Assembly: GCA_937927665.1 (NCBI GenBank) | Contig: CALBRY010000014.1 | Location: 1 to 24,281 of the forward strand | From: an uncultured Chloroflexota bacterium | Lineage (GTDB): Bacteria > Chloroflexota > Anaerolineae > Aggregatilineales > Phototrophicaceae | Direction: 5' to 3' | Length of the DNA: 24,281 nucleotides | Shown: positions 1 to 7,361 of the stretch, piece by piece | Layout of the letters: each line of letters begins with the position of its first letter | Numbering within the stretch: position 1 is the stretch's first letter | Notes under the pieces: generated by a model | What the model saw: the letters and a program-made list of their open reading frames with translations, nothing else | What the model was told of the DNA's origin: nothing | Database searches by the model: none | Made by a program: the position numbers and the translations under genes

Positions 1-750
1 TTCGAGTTCCCCGCGCTGCCGCAGTTTTTCGGGCACTATCTCGCGGCGGGTGTGGCAATCCTCTTTCAAATATTAATCCAGTATGTGACCAATCCATTTA
101 CAGGCACGCAAACTGATTCATTTCCGCAGATTGTCACCGTCGGGTTGTCATTCTTCTGGATGGTCGGAATGATGAACACTGTCAACTGGCTGGATGGGCT
201 GGATGGGTTAGCGGCGGGGGTCGCTGTAATCGCGGGAGTGATGTTGTTCGTCAACAGCGCATTTCGCGTTGAACCCGCTCAAACGAGTGTGAGTCTGCTG
301 CATCTGGCGCTTGTCGGATCGGCACTCGGATTCCTGCTTTATAACTTCAACCCATCGCGGATCATCATGGGCGGCGGCGCACCTTATCTCGGTTTTCTGC
401 TCGCCACGTTGAGCATCATCGGCGGCGCTAAAATGGCAACGATTCTCCTTGTCATGGGGCTGCCGCTCGTTGATTCCGTATGGCAGGTGCTCGCACGCGC
501 ACGCGAGGGGCGCAATCCATTTCGCGGCGATAGAGGGCATCTACATTTTCGCCTGTTGGATCTAGGGCTGACTCAACGGCAGATCGTGATGGGATACTAT
601 TATTTCTGCGCGATTTTTGGCGTGCTGGCGCTGGTGGTTGAAAGCGAGCTTTATAAGTTCCTCGCGCTCGGCGTGATGATTGTGCTGGTGATGTTAGGCT
701 TGTGGATCGTCACCCGTTTAGATGAGCGACGGCACCACGCCGCTCCTTAA
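1..750 (+). CDS. Polyprenyl-phosphate sugar-1-phosphate transferase, MraY/WecA/TagO family, 5'-truncated
   Basis: The reading frame is open from base 1, so the N-terminus lies outside the window; 249 residues are visible. The family transfers a sugar-1-phosphate from a UDP-sugar to undecaprenyl phosphate in the membrane, starting cell-wall or polysaccharide lipid carriers. Several hydrophobic segments are seen, plus the family signature NTVNWLDGLDGLAAG (bases 175-219) and a C-terminal HLHFRLLDLGLT (from base 538) matching the HLHH-R/K-LL region of WecA/TagO. Two motifs are altered. The usual MGDxG loop reads MGGGAPYLGF (367-396), apparently without the Asp, and HLHH reads HLHF. The upstream DDxxK region is not in the window. 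The TAA stop overlaps the stop of the convergent gene. Family assignment is confident; the exact sugar substrate and full activity are not. Confidence 0.88.
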   Translation, partial: FEFPALPQFFGHYLAAGVAILFQILIQYVTNPFTGTQTDSFPQIVTVGLSFFWMVGMMNTVNWLDGLDGLAAGVAVIAGVMLFVNSAFRVEPAQTSVSLLHLALVGSALGFLLYNFNPSRIIMGGGAPYLGFLLATLSIIGGAKMATILLVMGLPLVDSVWQVLARAREGRNPFRGDRGHLHFRLLDLGLTQRQIVMGYYYFCAIFGVLALVVESELYKFLALGVMIVLVMLGLWIVTRLDERRHHAAP

Positions 751-2048
751 ACGTCGTCTTCGTCTGCATCATCGTCTGGCTCATCTTCTTCAAGCGCTTC
801 CTCATCGACTTTGGGGGCTTTTTCCGCGCTGATTTCGACCTTTGGCACATCCGCTGTCTTGTCCAGTTCGATTTTGGCTTCGTCGGATTCAACTGGCGCA
901 GGTGATGAAGCCGGACGCCCGATTGCAGGAGCTGGCGCAGATCCAGAAACTCCTGACGCAGGAGAGGGGGACGGGGGTGCAGTTACAACAGCCTCGACTG
1001 GCTTTGGCGGAGCGGCGGCGGGCTTTGCGGTAGGTGCAGGTGGGCTGACAATAGGCTTGCTTGGTGGAAGCGCGGATGCCGGTTTCGACTCCAACAGCGG
1101 TGAGGCTGGTGGAGCAGCAATCGCGGGGATTTCTTTTTCTGGCGGATCAGGAATTGGAAGCAGCATCCGGTAGATCGAAGGCGGTCCGGTGACAGTCGGC
1201 TTTGCAGCGGTTTTATCCTGCCGCATAATCGCCTTCTTCACTTTTTCAGCCTGTTCAGCACGCATGCGAAGAATATCTTCGCGCCGCAGGGCGATGAGCT
1301 TGCCTTTTTCAAAGGTGGCACTGTCGCCCGTGATGCGCTCAATCGTCGACTCAATTGCACCCAAAACGGCGGTCATGAACAGGTTCATCACAATCACCGA
1401 GATGAATACGCCAGTCAGCAGATTTGCCCCCTGCGCGATCTGGGTAAAAAAGTTCGTGAGTACTTGAACGCCAACGCCAAGCCCGAACAGCGCAACAACT
1501 GCAATAGCAATCGGAATAAGCAGAATCCGTCCGCCGCGCAGCGTTGCCGGATTTGGAATCATGGTTGCGCTGACGGTGAATGCGAGATAGAGCCAAAGGA
1601 GCAGATCGGGGGTAGCGATCAATCGTGAAAATGCTTGCTCAAATGTGACCGTTTCGTCCATTTGCAGCACACGGATGAGGAGATCAGTCTGCATCACACT
1701 GGTGACAACAAACCAGATGAACGCCATTCCGCCGATCAGGGGCATCAGGTTAATCACAAATAACCGGAATGCCCCTGTCTTCTTGGCGTCATACTTGACA
1801 AATGTCAGCTTAAGTTCCGCGATCTCCTGCTTATCAGGAAACTTGAAATCCCCGATTGCACGCACATTGAGAATGCCTGCCGTGAACCACACGATCACTT
1901 CATGCAGGAATACCCCCGGCAAAAAGACCGTGTAGTAAAGGATCGTGGTTGTGTGCAGATTTTTAGTCAGCAGCCACCCGACCTTAAAAATATGCTGATG
2001 CAGCCAGCGTTCTAGACTTCTCATCGGGATGAGAAGCCCGAACGCCAA
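747..2048 (-). CDS. Multi-pass membrane protein with degenerate M50-like HE motif and Pro/Ala-rich acidic tail
   Basis: 433 residues from a TTG at 2048, or 425 from the ATG at 2024 (MRSLERWLHQ). Neither has a clear ribosome site, and the frame is open further upstream with hydrophobic residues but no ATG/GTG, so the start is uncertain. The first ~230 residues hold about five hydrophobic segments. The segment FLPGVFLHEVIVWFTAGILNV (residues 42-62) resembles the first helix of M50-type membrane metalloproteases (PG-x-x-x-HE-x-x-H). The second zinc His is Trp here (H49, E50, W54). Residues ~300-410 are Pro/Ala/Ser-rich and probably disordered, and the protein ends in a run of Asp/Glu. It lies 35 nt after tpiA and is probably cotranscribed. 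It could be a non-catalytic M50 relative or an unrelated membrane protein; no function is claimed. Confidence 0.8.
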   Translation of the reverse strand: MAFGLLIPMRSLERWLHQHIFKVGWLLTKNLHTTTILYYTVFLPGVFLHEVIVWFTAGILNVRAIGDFKFPDKQEIAELKLTFVKYDAKKTGAFRLFVINLMPLIGGMAFIWFVVTSVMQTDLLIRVLQMDETVTFEQAFSRLIATPDLLLWLYLAFTVSATMIPNPATLRGGRILLIPIAIAVVALFGLGVGVQVLTNFFTQIAQGANLLTGVFISVIVMNLFMTAVLGAIESTIERITGDSATFEKGKLIALRREDILRMRAEQAEKVKKAIMRQDKTAAKPTVTGPPSIYRMLLPIPDPPEKEIPAIAAPPASPLLESKPASALPPSKPIVSPPAPTAKPAAAPPKPVEAVVTAPPSPSPASGVSGSAPAPAIGRPASSPAPVESDEAKIELDKTADVPKVEISAEKAPKVDEEALEEDEPDDDADEDDV

Positions 2049-2083
2049 CGCCCACGACAGCAGAAGATCGACGAGCGTCAGGG

Positions 2084-2854
2084 TTACGCGCCTTTCACCT
2101 TTGCGCCAATTTCAATCAAACGGGTGAAATCATCCACCTTCAAAGATGCACCGCCCACCAGCCCGCCGTCAATATCCGGTTGGCTCATGTACGCTTCCAT
2201 ATTGTCCGGTTTGACACTTCCGCCGTACTGAATACGCACGCCGTTCGCAACATCGGCAGGATAGAGTTCGCGCAGCGTGCCGCGAATGACTGCGCCGATT
2301 ACCCGTTGGGCTTCATCAGGATCACAGTTCAAACCTGTGCCAATCGCCCAGATCGGTTCATATGCGATCACCACATTCGCCATTTGCTCGGTGCTAATGC
2401 CGTTCAAACCGGCGCGCACCTGACCGCTGACGAGATCATCCGTTTCGCCGCGCTGGCGTTGTTCATGGCTCTCGCCGACTGCCATGATCGGCTTGAGGCT
2501 GTGCGCCAACGCCGCGTGAACCTTCTTGTTCACGAGTTCGTCGGTATCACCGAGATACTGACGCACTTCACTGTGACCGATAATGACATATTCGACCAGT
2601 CCCTGAAGCATCACGGGGGAAATCTGCGATGTAAACGCGCCCTGCTTTTCCGGGTGAAGATTTTGTGCGCCAACCTTGATCCGCGTGCCGTCCAGCACTG
2701 CCGCCACCGATGAAAGCGCGATATAAGTCGGGCAAATCACGCGCTCAACATTGGAAAAGGGCGCAAGTTTCGGTGCGAGTTCGCGGACAAAGTCCGTCGA
2801 CTCGCGCAGGGTCTTATACATCTTCCAGTTTCCCGCGATGATGGGAATACGCAT
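2084..2854 (-). CDS. tpiA: Triosephosphate isomerase
   Basis: Interconverts dihydroxyacetone phosphate and glyceraldehyde-3-phosphate in glycolysis and gluconeogenesis. The 256-residue product is the usual TIM length. It carries the N-terminal GNWKM (Asn9, Lys11), the electrophile His in IIGHSEVRQYLGD (His94), the catalytic Glu in AYEPIWAIGTG (Glu166, loop 6) and the phosphate-binding YGGSVKPDN and GGLVGGASL segments. The open frame extends 38 codons further 5', into the kinase gene. The ATG at 2854 is preferred because the protein begins there by homology and GAGG lies 9 nt upstream. It follows the kinase gene by 52 nt on the same strand and is probably cotranscribed with it. Confidence 0.97.
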   Translation of the reverse strand: MRIPIIAGNWKMYKTLRESTDFVRELAPKLAPFSNVERVICPTYIALSSVAAVLDGTRIKVGAQNLHPEKQGAFTSQISPVMLQGLVEYVIIGHSEVRQYLGDTDELVNKKVHAALAHSLKPIMAVGESHEQRQRGETDDLVSGQVRAGLNGISTEQMANVVIAYEPIWAIGTGLNCDPDEAQRVIGAVIRGTLRELYPADVANGVRIQYGGSVKPDNMEAYMSQPDIDGGLVGGASLKVDDFTRLIEIGAKVKGA

Positions 2855-2906
2855 GTTATTTATCCTCGTTGAATTCGTTGAACAATGTTGAACATGGGTA
2901 AAGTCG

Positions 2907-4727
2907 TCAGTCCGCCGCCAGACCATCAAGAAGGGTTTGAGCGGCTTGGATAACCCACGGCGGCGCACGACGTCCAGCGGTCAGAGTCTCAAGATCAGTA
3001 CGCGCCGCTTCTTCGTCACCTTGCGCGATCAATAATTCTGCACGTACCAGCACCGCCTCAGCAAAAATCTGATCGTTCGTAAACACGATGTCCAGCAGTT
3101 CTTGCGCCTGAACATACATCCGGTTCGCGATCAGCGCACGGGCGATCATGGTTGTAATCAGAATGTCTTGATAGTCGGGTTGTCGTTCACGGAGTGCGCC
3201 TAACGCCCGAATTTGAAGCGGTGTAAATGTGTCCGGGCTGCTCGTCAAAGCGTAGAGAGGCTCACCAGCCGCGCCGCGCACGACCAAGTAGAGTTCTTGA
3301 TTGCCGGATGCCAGCCTGAGTGCGGCGGCGAACGAAAGCATCGCAGCAGAGGCGCTGTTCTGGGACGCGGCATACAAGCCGGCTTGCATGAAGTAAGAGA
3401 CATCATCTGCCGCATAAGTCGCGCCTTGGCGCACGGCTGATTCTGCCTCGGTTAGCATGCCCGCTTGCAGATAAGCCCCCGCAAGTGTGAGATACACCGC
3501 CGGATTATTAGGTTCACGATCGCGGAATGCTTCCGCTTCCTCGATTGATAGAGTTTCTATAGGGTACAGGTTCAGGTTGAGCGCAGCCCCCGCCCCGCCC
3601 TGACCAACAACCGGCATACCTGCGGGAGCAGGATTATTACCGCGTGTGCCAATAATCACACCAATCAGCAGCGCAATCACGAGAAACGACACCAGCGCGA
3701 CAATTTGCAGGCGGCGCAGCGACTCGGATGTGGGCTGCTGCTGGGTCACAGCACCAGAAGGCGTAGATGCAATCGCTGTGTTAGCCATGATGGGTGTCTG
3801 CGCGGGCGGCAGAGTTAATTCTGATGACCGATACTGAGCGATCGACTCAGCAGCGGCATGGCGCTGAATGACTGCTGCTGAATTGACAGGTTGAGACAAA
3901 ATTTCGCCCAGCGCAAACTTGAGCGCGTCTATCATTTCTTTGACCGAGCCATAGCGATCTTCGGGGCGCTTCGCCAGCGCCGTGAGTAGAATCCCCTCAA
4001 GCAGTGGTGAAATTGTGGGATCGACGTCACTGGGCATGGGGAGAGGTTTGTATATGTGATCGTGGATGATCGCGTAAGGTGTTCCGTCGTTAAATGGCAC
4101 ACGCCCCAAGAGCATCTCGTACAGCACAATACCGAGCGCATAAATATCACTGCGCGTTGTGATTTCTTTGCCCGATTCGCCCTGCTCCGGTGACATATAA
4201 AACGGTGTACCGATCAGCATATTCTGGCTGATCGATGCTTCACCGGATGCGGCAAACTTCGCCAAACCAAAATCTGAGAGATAGGGTGTACCTTTGGCAT
4301 CAAGCAGGATATTGCTCGGCTTAATGTCACGATGCAGAACCCCTTCCCCATGGGCGTAATCCAACGCCGCGCCGACCGAAGTCATGATGTGCAATACATC
4401 GGTCATCAACAGCGCGCCATCCGCAAGCGCTTGTTTCATGGTGATGCCGTCGATGAATTTCATCACCATGCACCATTTTCCCTGATGCTCAAAGAAGTCG
4501 TAGATCGGGACAATGTGAGGATGCTCAAGTGCAGCCACGATCTGCGCTTCACGCTCAAAGCGCGCGATAAACGATCGATCGTTGGTATGCGCTGAGTGAA
4601 TCATCTTGAGCGCCACCCAACGGTTAAGGCGTGGGTGATACGCTCGATACACTGTCGCCATCCCGCCCTGTCCGAGCGGCTGCACCCTTTCGTACACACC
4701 AATCGACAAGTTCTCTGGCGCAGACAT
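2907..4727 (-). CDS. Membrane Ser/Thr protein kinase with extracytoplasmic TPR-like domain
   Basis: 606 residues. Residues ~12-280 form a complete Hanks-type kinase: glycine loop LGQGGMATVYRAY (18-30), Lys41 in VALKMI, helix-C Glu60, HRDIKPSN (132-139), DFGLAKF (152-158) and a GTPFYMSPEQ activation segment. All catalytic residues are present. A Ser/Thr/Pro-rich linker follows, then one membrane helix (~341-360), then ~245 residues of Ala-rich TPR-like helical repeats predicted outside the membrane, in place of the PASTA repeats of PknB/PrkC. The ATG at 4727 is chosen over the upstream one because GGAGGGGAG sits 5 nt before it and kinase homology starts soon after. It lies between pgk and tpiA and has its own candidate promoter. 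It may sense an extracellular or envelope signal; the ligand and substrates are unknown. Confidence 0.95.
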   Translation of the reverse strand: MSAPENLSIGVYERVQPLGQGGMATVYRAYHPRLNRWVALKMIHSAHTNDRSFIARFEREAQIVAALEHPHIVPIYDFFEHQGKWCMVMKFIDGITMKQALADGALLMTDVLHIMTSVGAALDYAHGEGVLHRDIKPSNILLDAKGTPYLSDFGLAKFAASGEASISQNMLIGTPFYMSPEQGESGKEITTRSDIYALGIVLYEMLLGRVPFNDGTPYAIIHDHIYKPLPMPSDVDPTISPLLEGILLTALAKRPEDRYGSVKEMIDALKFALGEILSQPVNSAAVIQRHAAAESIAQYRSSELTLPPAQTPIMANTAIASTPSGAVTQQQPTSESLRRLQIVALVSFLVIALLIGVIIGTRGNNPAPAGMPVVGQGGAGAALNLNLYPIETLSIEEAEAFRDREPNNPAVYLTLAGAYLQAGMLTEAESAVRQGATYAADDVSYFMQAGLYAASQNSASAAMLSFAAALRLASGNQELYLVVRGAAGEPLYALTSSPDTFTPLQIRALGALRERQPDYQDILITTMIARALIANRMYVQAQELLDIVFTNDQIFAEAVLVRAELLIAQGDEEAARTDLETLTAGRRAPPWVIQAAQTLLDGLAAD

Positions 4728-4760
4728 CAGTTCTCCCCTCCGGCGCGGCTGCATGAATGT

Positions 4761-4788
4761 AGTATAACGTGCAAATCCTGATCTTGAA
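4761..4788 (-). promoter_or_regulatory. Candidate promoter of the kinase-tpiA unit, with dyad over the -35 region
   Basis: On the minus strand a TATACT -10 box (4761-4766) lies 16 bp from a weak TTCAAG -35 (4783-4788). A start near 4754 would give a leader of about 27 nt containing the ribosome site. The -35 sits within an inverted repeat, TGATCT/AGATCA (4779-4797), which could be an operator. The -10 is good and the -35 poor, so this is a moderate call. Confidence 0.45.
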
Positions 4789-4847
4789 GGGAGATCAATA
4801 AGCGAAAACGGGGACAAAAGCGCTTTGTCCCCGTCTAACGTGCAAAT
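4765..4847. repeat. 12-bp direct repeats flanking a hairpin segment
   Basis: TAACGTGCAAAT occurs exactly at 4765-4776 and 4836-4847, 71 bp apart. The two copies enclose 59 bp that hold two inverted repeats (4779-4797 and 4808-4834). One copy touches the pgk 3' end and the other touches the kinase -10 box. This could be a local duplication or the footprint of a small hairpin element. Confidence 0.6.
4808..4834 (-). terminator. Perfect hairpin after pgk, probable weak intrinsic terminator
   Basis: An 11-bp perfect stem (ACGGGGACAAA/TTTGTCCCCGT) with a 5-nt loop lies 19 nt past the pgk stop. On the minus strand it is followed by TTTCGCTT, a poor U-tract. It probably ends or attenuates pgk transcripts before the kinase gene. 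Confidence 0.5.
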
Positions 4848-4853
4848 ACGGGA

Positions 4854-6041
4854 TTAGCGATCCATCAGCGCGACAACGCCGGGGAGTGCCTGTCCTTCAA
4901 GCATTTCGAGGCTCGCGCCGCCACCTGTCGAGATATGCGTAATCTTGTCCGCAAGTCCGCTTTCCTCAACTGCCGCCGCACTGTCACCGCCGCCAACAAT
5001 CGTGACTGCGCCGTTCGCAGAAAGGTCAGCGAGGATCGCAGCGACTGCGTTCGTGCCTTTGGCGAATGTCGGTTTTTCAAAAACGCCCATCGGACCGTTC
5101 CAGACAACCGTCTTAACGCCCGCTAATTCCGCCTTGAAGTTCGCCAGCGTTTCGGGACCGATGTCGTAAATACCCCAGCCTTCCGGCACGCCATCTGCGA
5201 CATGAATCACTTTCGTCTGAGCGTCATCGTCGAGCTTGTTGCCGATCACCCCATCGGTAGGCAGGACGAGTTTTTCGCCGCCTTTGGCGATCAATTCGCG
5301 TGCCATATCCACTGCACTTGCTTCGACCAGTGACGTGCCAAGTGCATAACCTTTTGCGGCAAAGAATGTGTTCGCCATGCCGCCGCCGATCAAGAGGCGA
5401 TCGCACTTGCTGAGGAGTGCTTCGATCACCTTAATTTTGTCGCTGACCTTCGCGCCGCCGAGAATCGCCGCAAACGGACGCTTGGGCGTATCGATTGCGC
5501 TGCTCAGGTATTCGATTTCCTTTTCCATCAGCAGACCCGCAACCGCCGGAAGATGAGCCGTCACGCCGACCGTGGACGAGTGGGCGCGATGCGCCGATCC
5601 AAAGGCGTCGTTTACGAACACATCACCGAGCGCCGCCATCTTGGCGCTAAGATCGGCGTCGTTCTTCTCTTCACCGGGGTAGAAGCGTGTATTTTCGAGC
5701 AGCAGCACGCCGCCTTCAGGAAGCTGTGCGGCAGCCCTCTCTGCAACTTCGCCAACCGTATCCGCCGCGAATGCAACCGGAACACCGAGCAATTTTGCAA
5801 GCGCGGGGGCAACTGGCGCGAGTGTGTACTTGGGATCGGGACCACCCTTCGGGCGTCCGAGATGCGACATCAAAAGCACAGAGCGCGGCTTCTGGGCGAG
5901 AATTGCCTTAAGCGTGGGAACAGCGGCGCGGATGCGCGTATCATCGGTGATGGTTGAGCCGTCAAGCGGCACGTTGAAATCGACGCGAACGAGGACACGT
6001 TTGCCCTTGAGATCGAAATCGCGGATTGTCTTCTTGTTCAT
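4854..6041 (-). CDS. pgk: Phosphoglycerate kinase
   Basis: Transfers phosphate between 1,3-bisphosphoglycerate and ADP in glycolysis, a cytosolic monomer. The 395-residue product is of typical bacterial length. Visible motifs are RVDFNVPLDG (19-28), the substrate-binding LMSHLGRPKGG (57-67), RFYPGEEKND, NDAFGSAHRAHSS, the hinge GGAKVSDKI, GGGMANTF, WNGPMGVFE and the nucleotide-binding GGGDSAAAVEE near the C-terminus. The ATG at 6041 has AAGGAG 9 nt upstream. A strong terminator hairpin ends only about 35 nt upstream of this ATG, which leaves little room for a separate promoter, so expression probably depends on read-through from gap. Confidence 0.98.
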   Translation of the reverse strand: MNKKTIRDFDLKGKRVLVRVDFNVPLDGSTITDDTRIRAAVPTLKAILAQKPRSVLLMSHLGRPKGGPDPKYTLAPVAPALAKLLGVPVAFAADTVGEVAERAAAQLPEGGVLLLENTRFYPGEEKNDADLSAKMAALGDVFVNDAFGSAHRAHSSTVGVTAHLPAVAGLLMEKEIEYLSSAIDTPKRPFAAILGGAKVSDKIKVIEALLSKCDRLLIGGGMANTFFAAKGYALGTSLVEASAVDMARELIAKGGEKLVLPTDGVIGNKLDDDAQTKVIHVADGVPEGWGIYDIGPETLANFKAELAGVKTVVWNGPMGVFEKPTFAKGTNAVAAILADLSANGAVTIVGGGDSAAAVEESGLADKITHISTGGGASLEMLEGQALPGVVALMDR

Positions 6042-6076
6042 GGTTACTTGCTCCTTCTTGAAGATGGAGAGTTCAC

Positions 6077-6104
6077 AAAAAAGGGCGTTCGTGTGAACGC
6101 CCTT
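6077..6104 (-). terminator. Intrinsic terminator between gap and pgk
   Basis: On the minus strand, AAGGGCGTTC-ACAC-GAACGCCCTT forms a 10-bp perfect stem with a 4-nt loop and runs directly into six T residues (6077-6082). It lies 52 nt after the gap stop and 35 nt before the pgk ATG. GTGAAC just past the T-tract (6071-6076) can pair with GTTCAC in the 5' arm as an alternative structure. Confidence 0.85.
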
Positions 6105-6156
6105 GATTTGGAGAGTGACTTACGCAGAGGCGCTAACCTGACTCCGCTGAAGCGAA

Positions 6157-7167
6157 TTAGAGCTTCGAACCGACCAACTGCACGAGGTCGGCGACACGGC
6201 AGGAATAACCCCATTCGTTGTCGTACCACGTCACAACTTTGGCAAGGTTGCCCATCACCTGAGTGCTCATACCATCGATGATGCTGGAGCGCGGGTCGCC
6301 CTTGTAGTCGATACTGACGAGTGGTTCGTCACTAACGCCCAGAATACCGTTCATGCGACCACCAGCGGCTTCGCGGAACTTTGCGAGCAGCTCTTCAGTG
6401 GTGGTTTCACGCTCAATCTGGCAAACGAAGTCAACCAGCGAGACGGTCGGGGTTGGCACGCGGATCGACAGACCATCGAATTTCCCCTTGAGTTCGGGGA
6501 TTACGAGCGCAACCGCTTTCGCTGCGCCGGTCGTCGTCGGGATCATGCTGAGAGCGGCTGCGCGTGCGCGGCGGAGATCGTCGTGCGGCAGATCGAGCAA
6601 GCGCTGATCATTGGTGTAACTGTGGATCGTCGTCATGAAGCCGCGCACGATGCCGAAATTGTCATGGACAACTTTGGCAGCCGGAGCGAGGCAGTTCGTC
6701 GTGCAGGAGGCATTCGAGATCACGTGGTGGGTCGCCGGATCGTACTTCTCTTCGTTCACGCCCAAGCAAATCGTGATGTCTTCGCCCTTCGCGGGGGCGC
6801 TGATGATGACCTTCTTTGCGCCGCCGGTGATGTGCTTGGCAGCATCTTCCTTCTTGGTAAAGCGCCCAGTGCTTTCGACCACGATATCGCAGCCGAGATC
6901 GCCCCACGGAATTGCAGCCGGGTCTTTTTGGCTCAACACACGAATCTCGTCACCATCGACAACCAGCGAGTTGTCGCCCCGGCTCACCGTACCGGGATAG
7001 CGACCATAGGTCGAATCGTACTTGAACAGATGCGCCATGGTATCGATGTCGCCCAGATCGTTGAACGCGACAACATCGACATCGTTCGGGTAATTTTCAC
7101 GCAGCACGCGCAAAACTTGGCGTCCAATGCGCCCAAACCCGTTGATACCAACGCGTACTTTCGCCAT
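6157..7167 (-). CDS. gap: Glyceraldehyde-3-phosphate dehydrogenase, type I
   Basis: Oxidises and phosphorylates glyceraldehyde-3-phosphate to 1,3-bisphosphoglycerate with NAD(P)+, feeding the next gene product, Pgk. The product is 336 residues. The Rossmann motif GINGFGRIGR (8-17) is at the N-terminus, FNDLGD (35-40) follows beta-2, the catalytic Cys155 lies in SNASCTTNCLAP, and His182 lies in TTIHSYTNDQ. The C-terminus has the typical WYDNEWGYSCRVADL. The ATG at 7167 has AAGGAG 10 nt upstream. Transcription probably enters from yvcK, 194 bp upstream, or from an unrecognised promoter in that gap. A strong terminator follows the gene. Confidence 0.98.
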   Translation of the reverse strand: MAKVRVGINGFGRIGRQVLRVLRENYPNDVDVVAFNDLGDIDTMAHLFKYDSTYGRYPGTVSRGDNSLVVDGDEIRVLSQKDPAAIPWGDLGCDIVVESTGRFTKKEDAAKHITGGAKKVIISAPAKGEDITICLGVNEEKYDPATHHVISNASCTTNCLAPAAKVVHDNFGIVRGFMTTIHSYTNDQRLLDLPHDDLRRARAAALSMIPTTTGAAKAVALVIPELKGKFDGLSIRVPTPTVSLVDFVCQIERETTTEELLAKFREAAGGRMNGILGVSDEPLVSIDYKGDPRSSIIDGMSTQVMGNLAKVVTWYDNEWGYSCRVADLVQLVGSKL

Positions 7168-7322
7168 TTGAGACAGTCTCCTTGAATGTTTGAACTGTTC
7201 GATTTCAGGTCACTGTGGATCAAGCGTGCGCCTGACCGCACAAAGATCTACAAAGCAGGTGATTTCGATCGCTAAGGATACCGTGATCTTGCGTTTCTTT
7301 CGACGCGGTTCATCACGGATTC

Positions 7323-7347
7323 TGGGGGACAGGCTTCCTATCCCCCA
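7323..7347. other. Hairpin after yvcK without a U-tract
   Basis: TGGGGGA and TCCCCCA (7 bp) enclose an inner AGG-ctt-CCT stem, giving a stable hairpin 15 nt past the yvcK stop. A second imperfect stem (CCGTGAT/ATCACGG, 7281-7318) lies further on in the yvcK-gap gap. Neither is followed by a T-run on the minus strand. They may stabilise or process the yvcK mRNA 3' end, but are not confident terminators. Confidence 0.4.
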
Positions 7348-7361
7348 TTTGAAAACATGCG

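Noticed and set aside
811..1173. Gly/Ala-rich 120-codon open frame on the plus strand
   Set aside because: Mirror of the Pro/Ala-rich tail of the minus-strand membrane protein; low complexity.
2180..2713. 177-codon open frame on the plus strand
   Set aside because: Fully antisense to tpiA, whose catalytic motifs are intact.
5553..5957. 134-codon open frame on the plus strand
   Set aside because: Antisense to pgk; no recognisable protein.
6583..7185. 200-codon open frame on the plus strand
   Set aside because: Antisense to gap; composition follows the complement of gap codons.
7281..7318. Imperfect hairpin in the yvcK-gap gap as a riboswitch or terminator
   Set aside because: Only short stems with large loops, no U-tract and no recognised riboswitch core.
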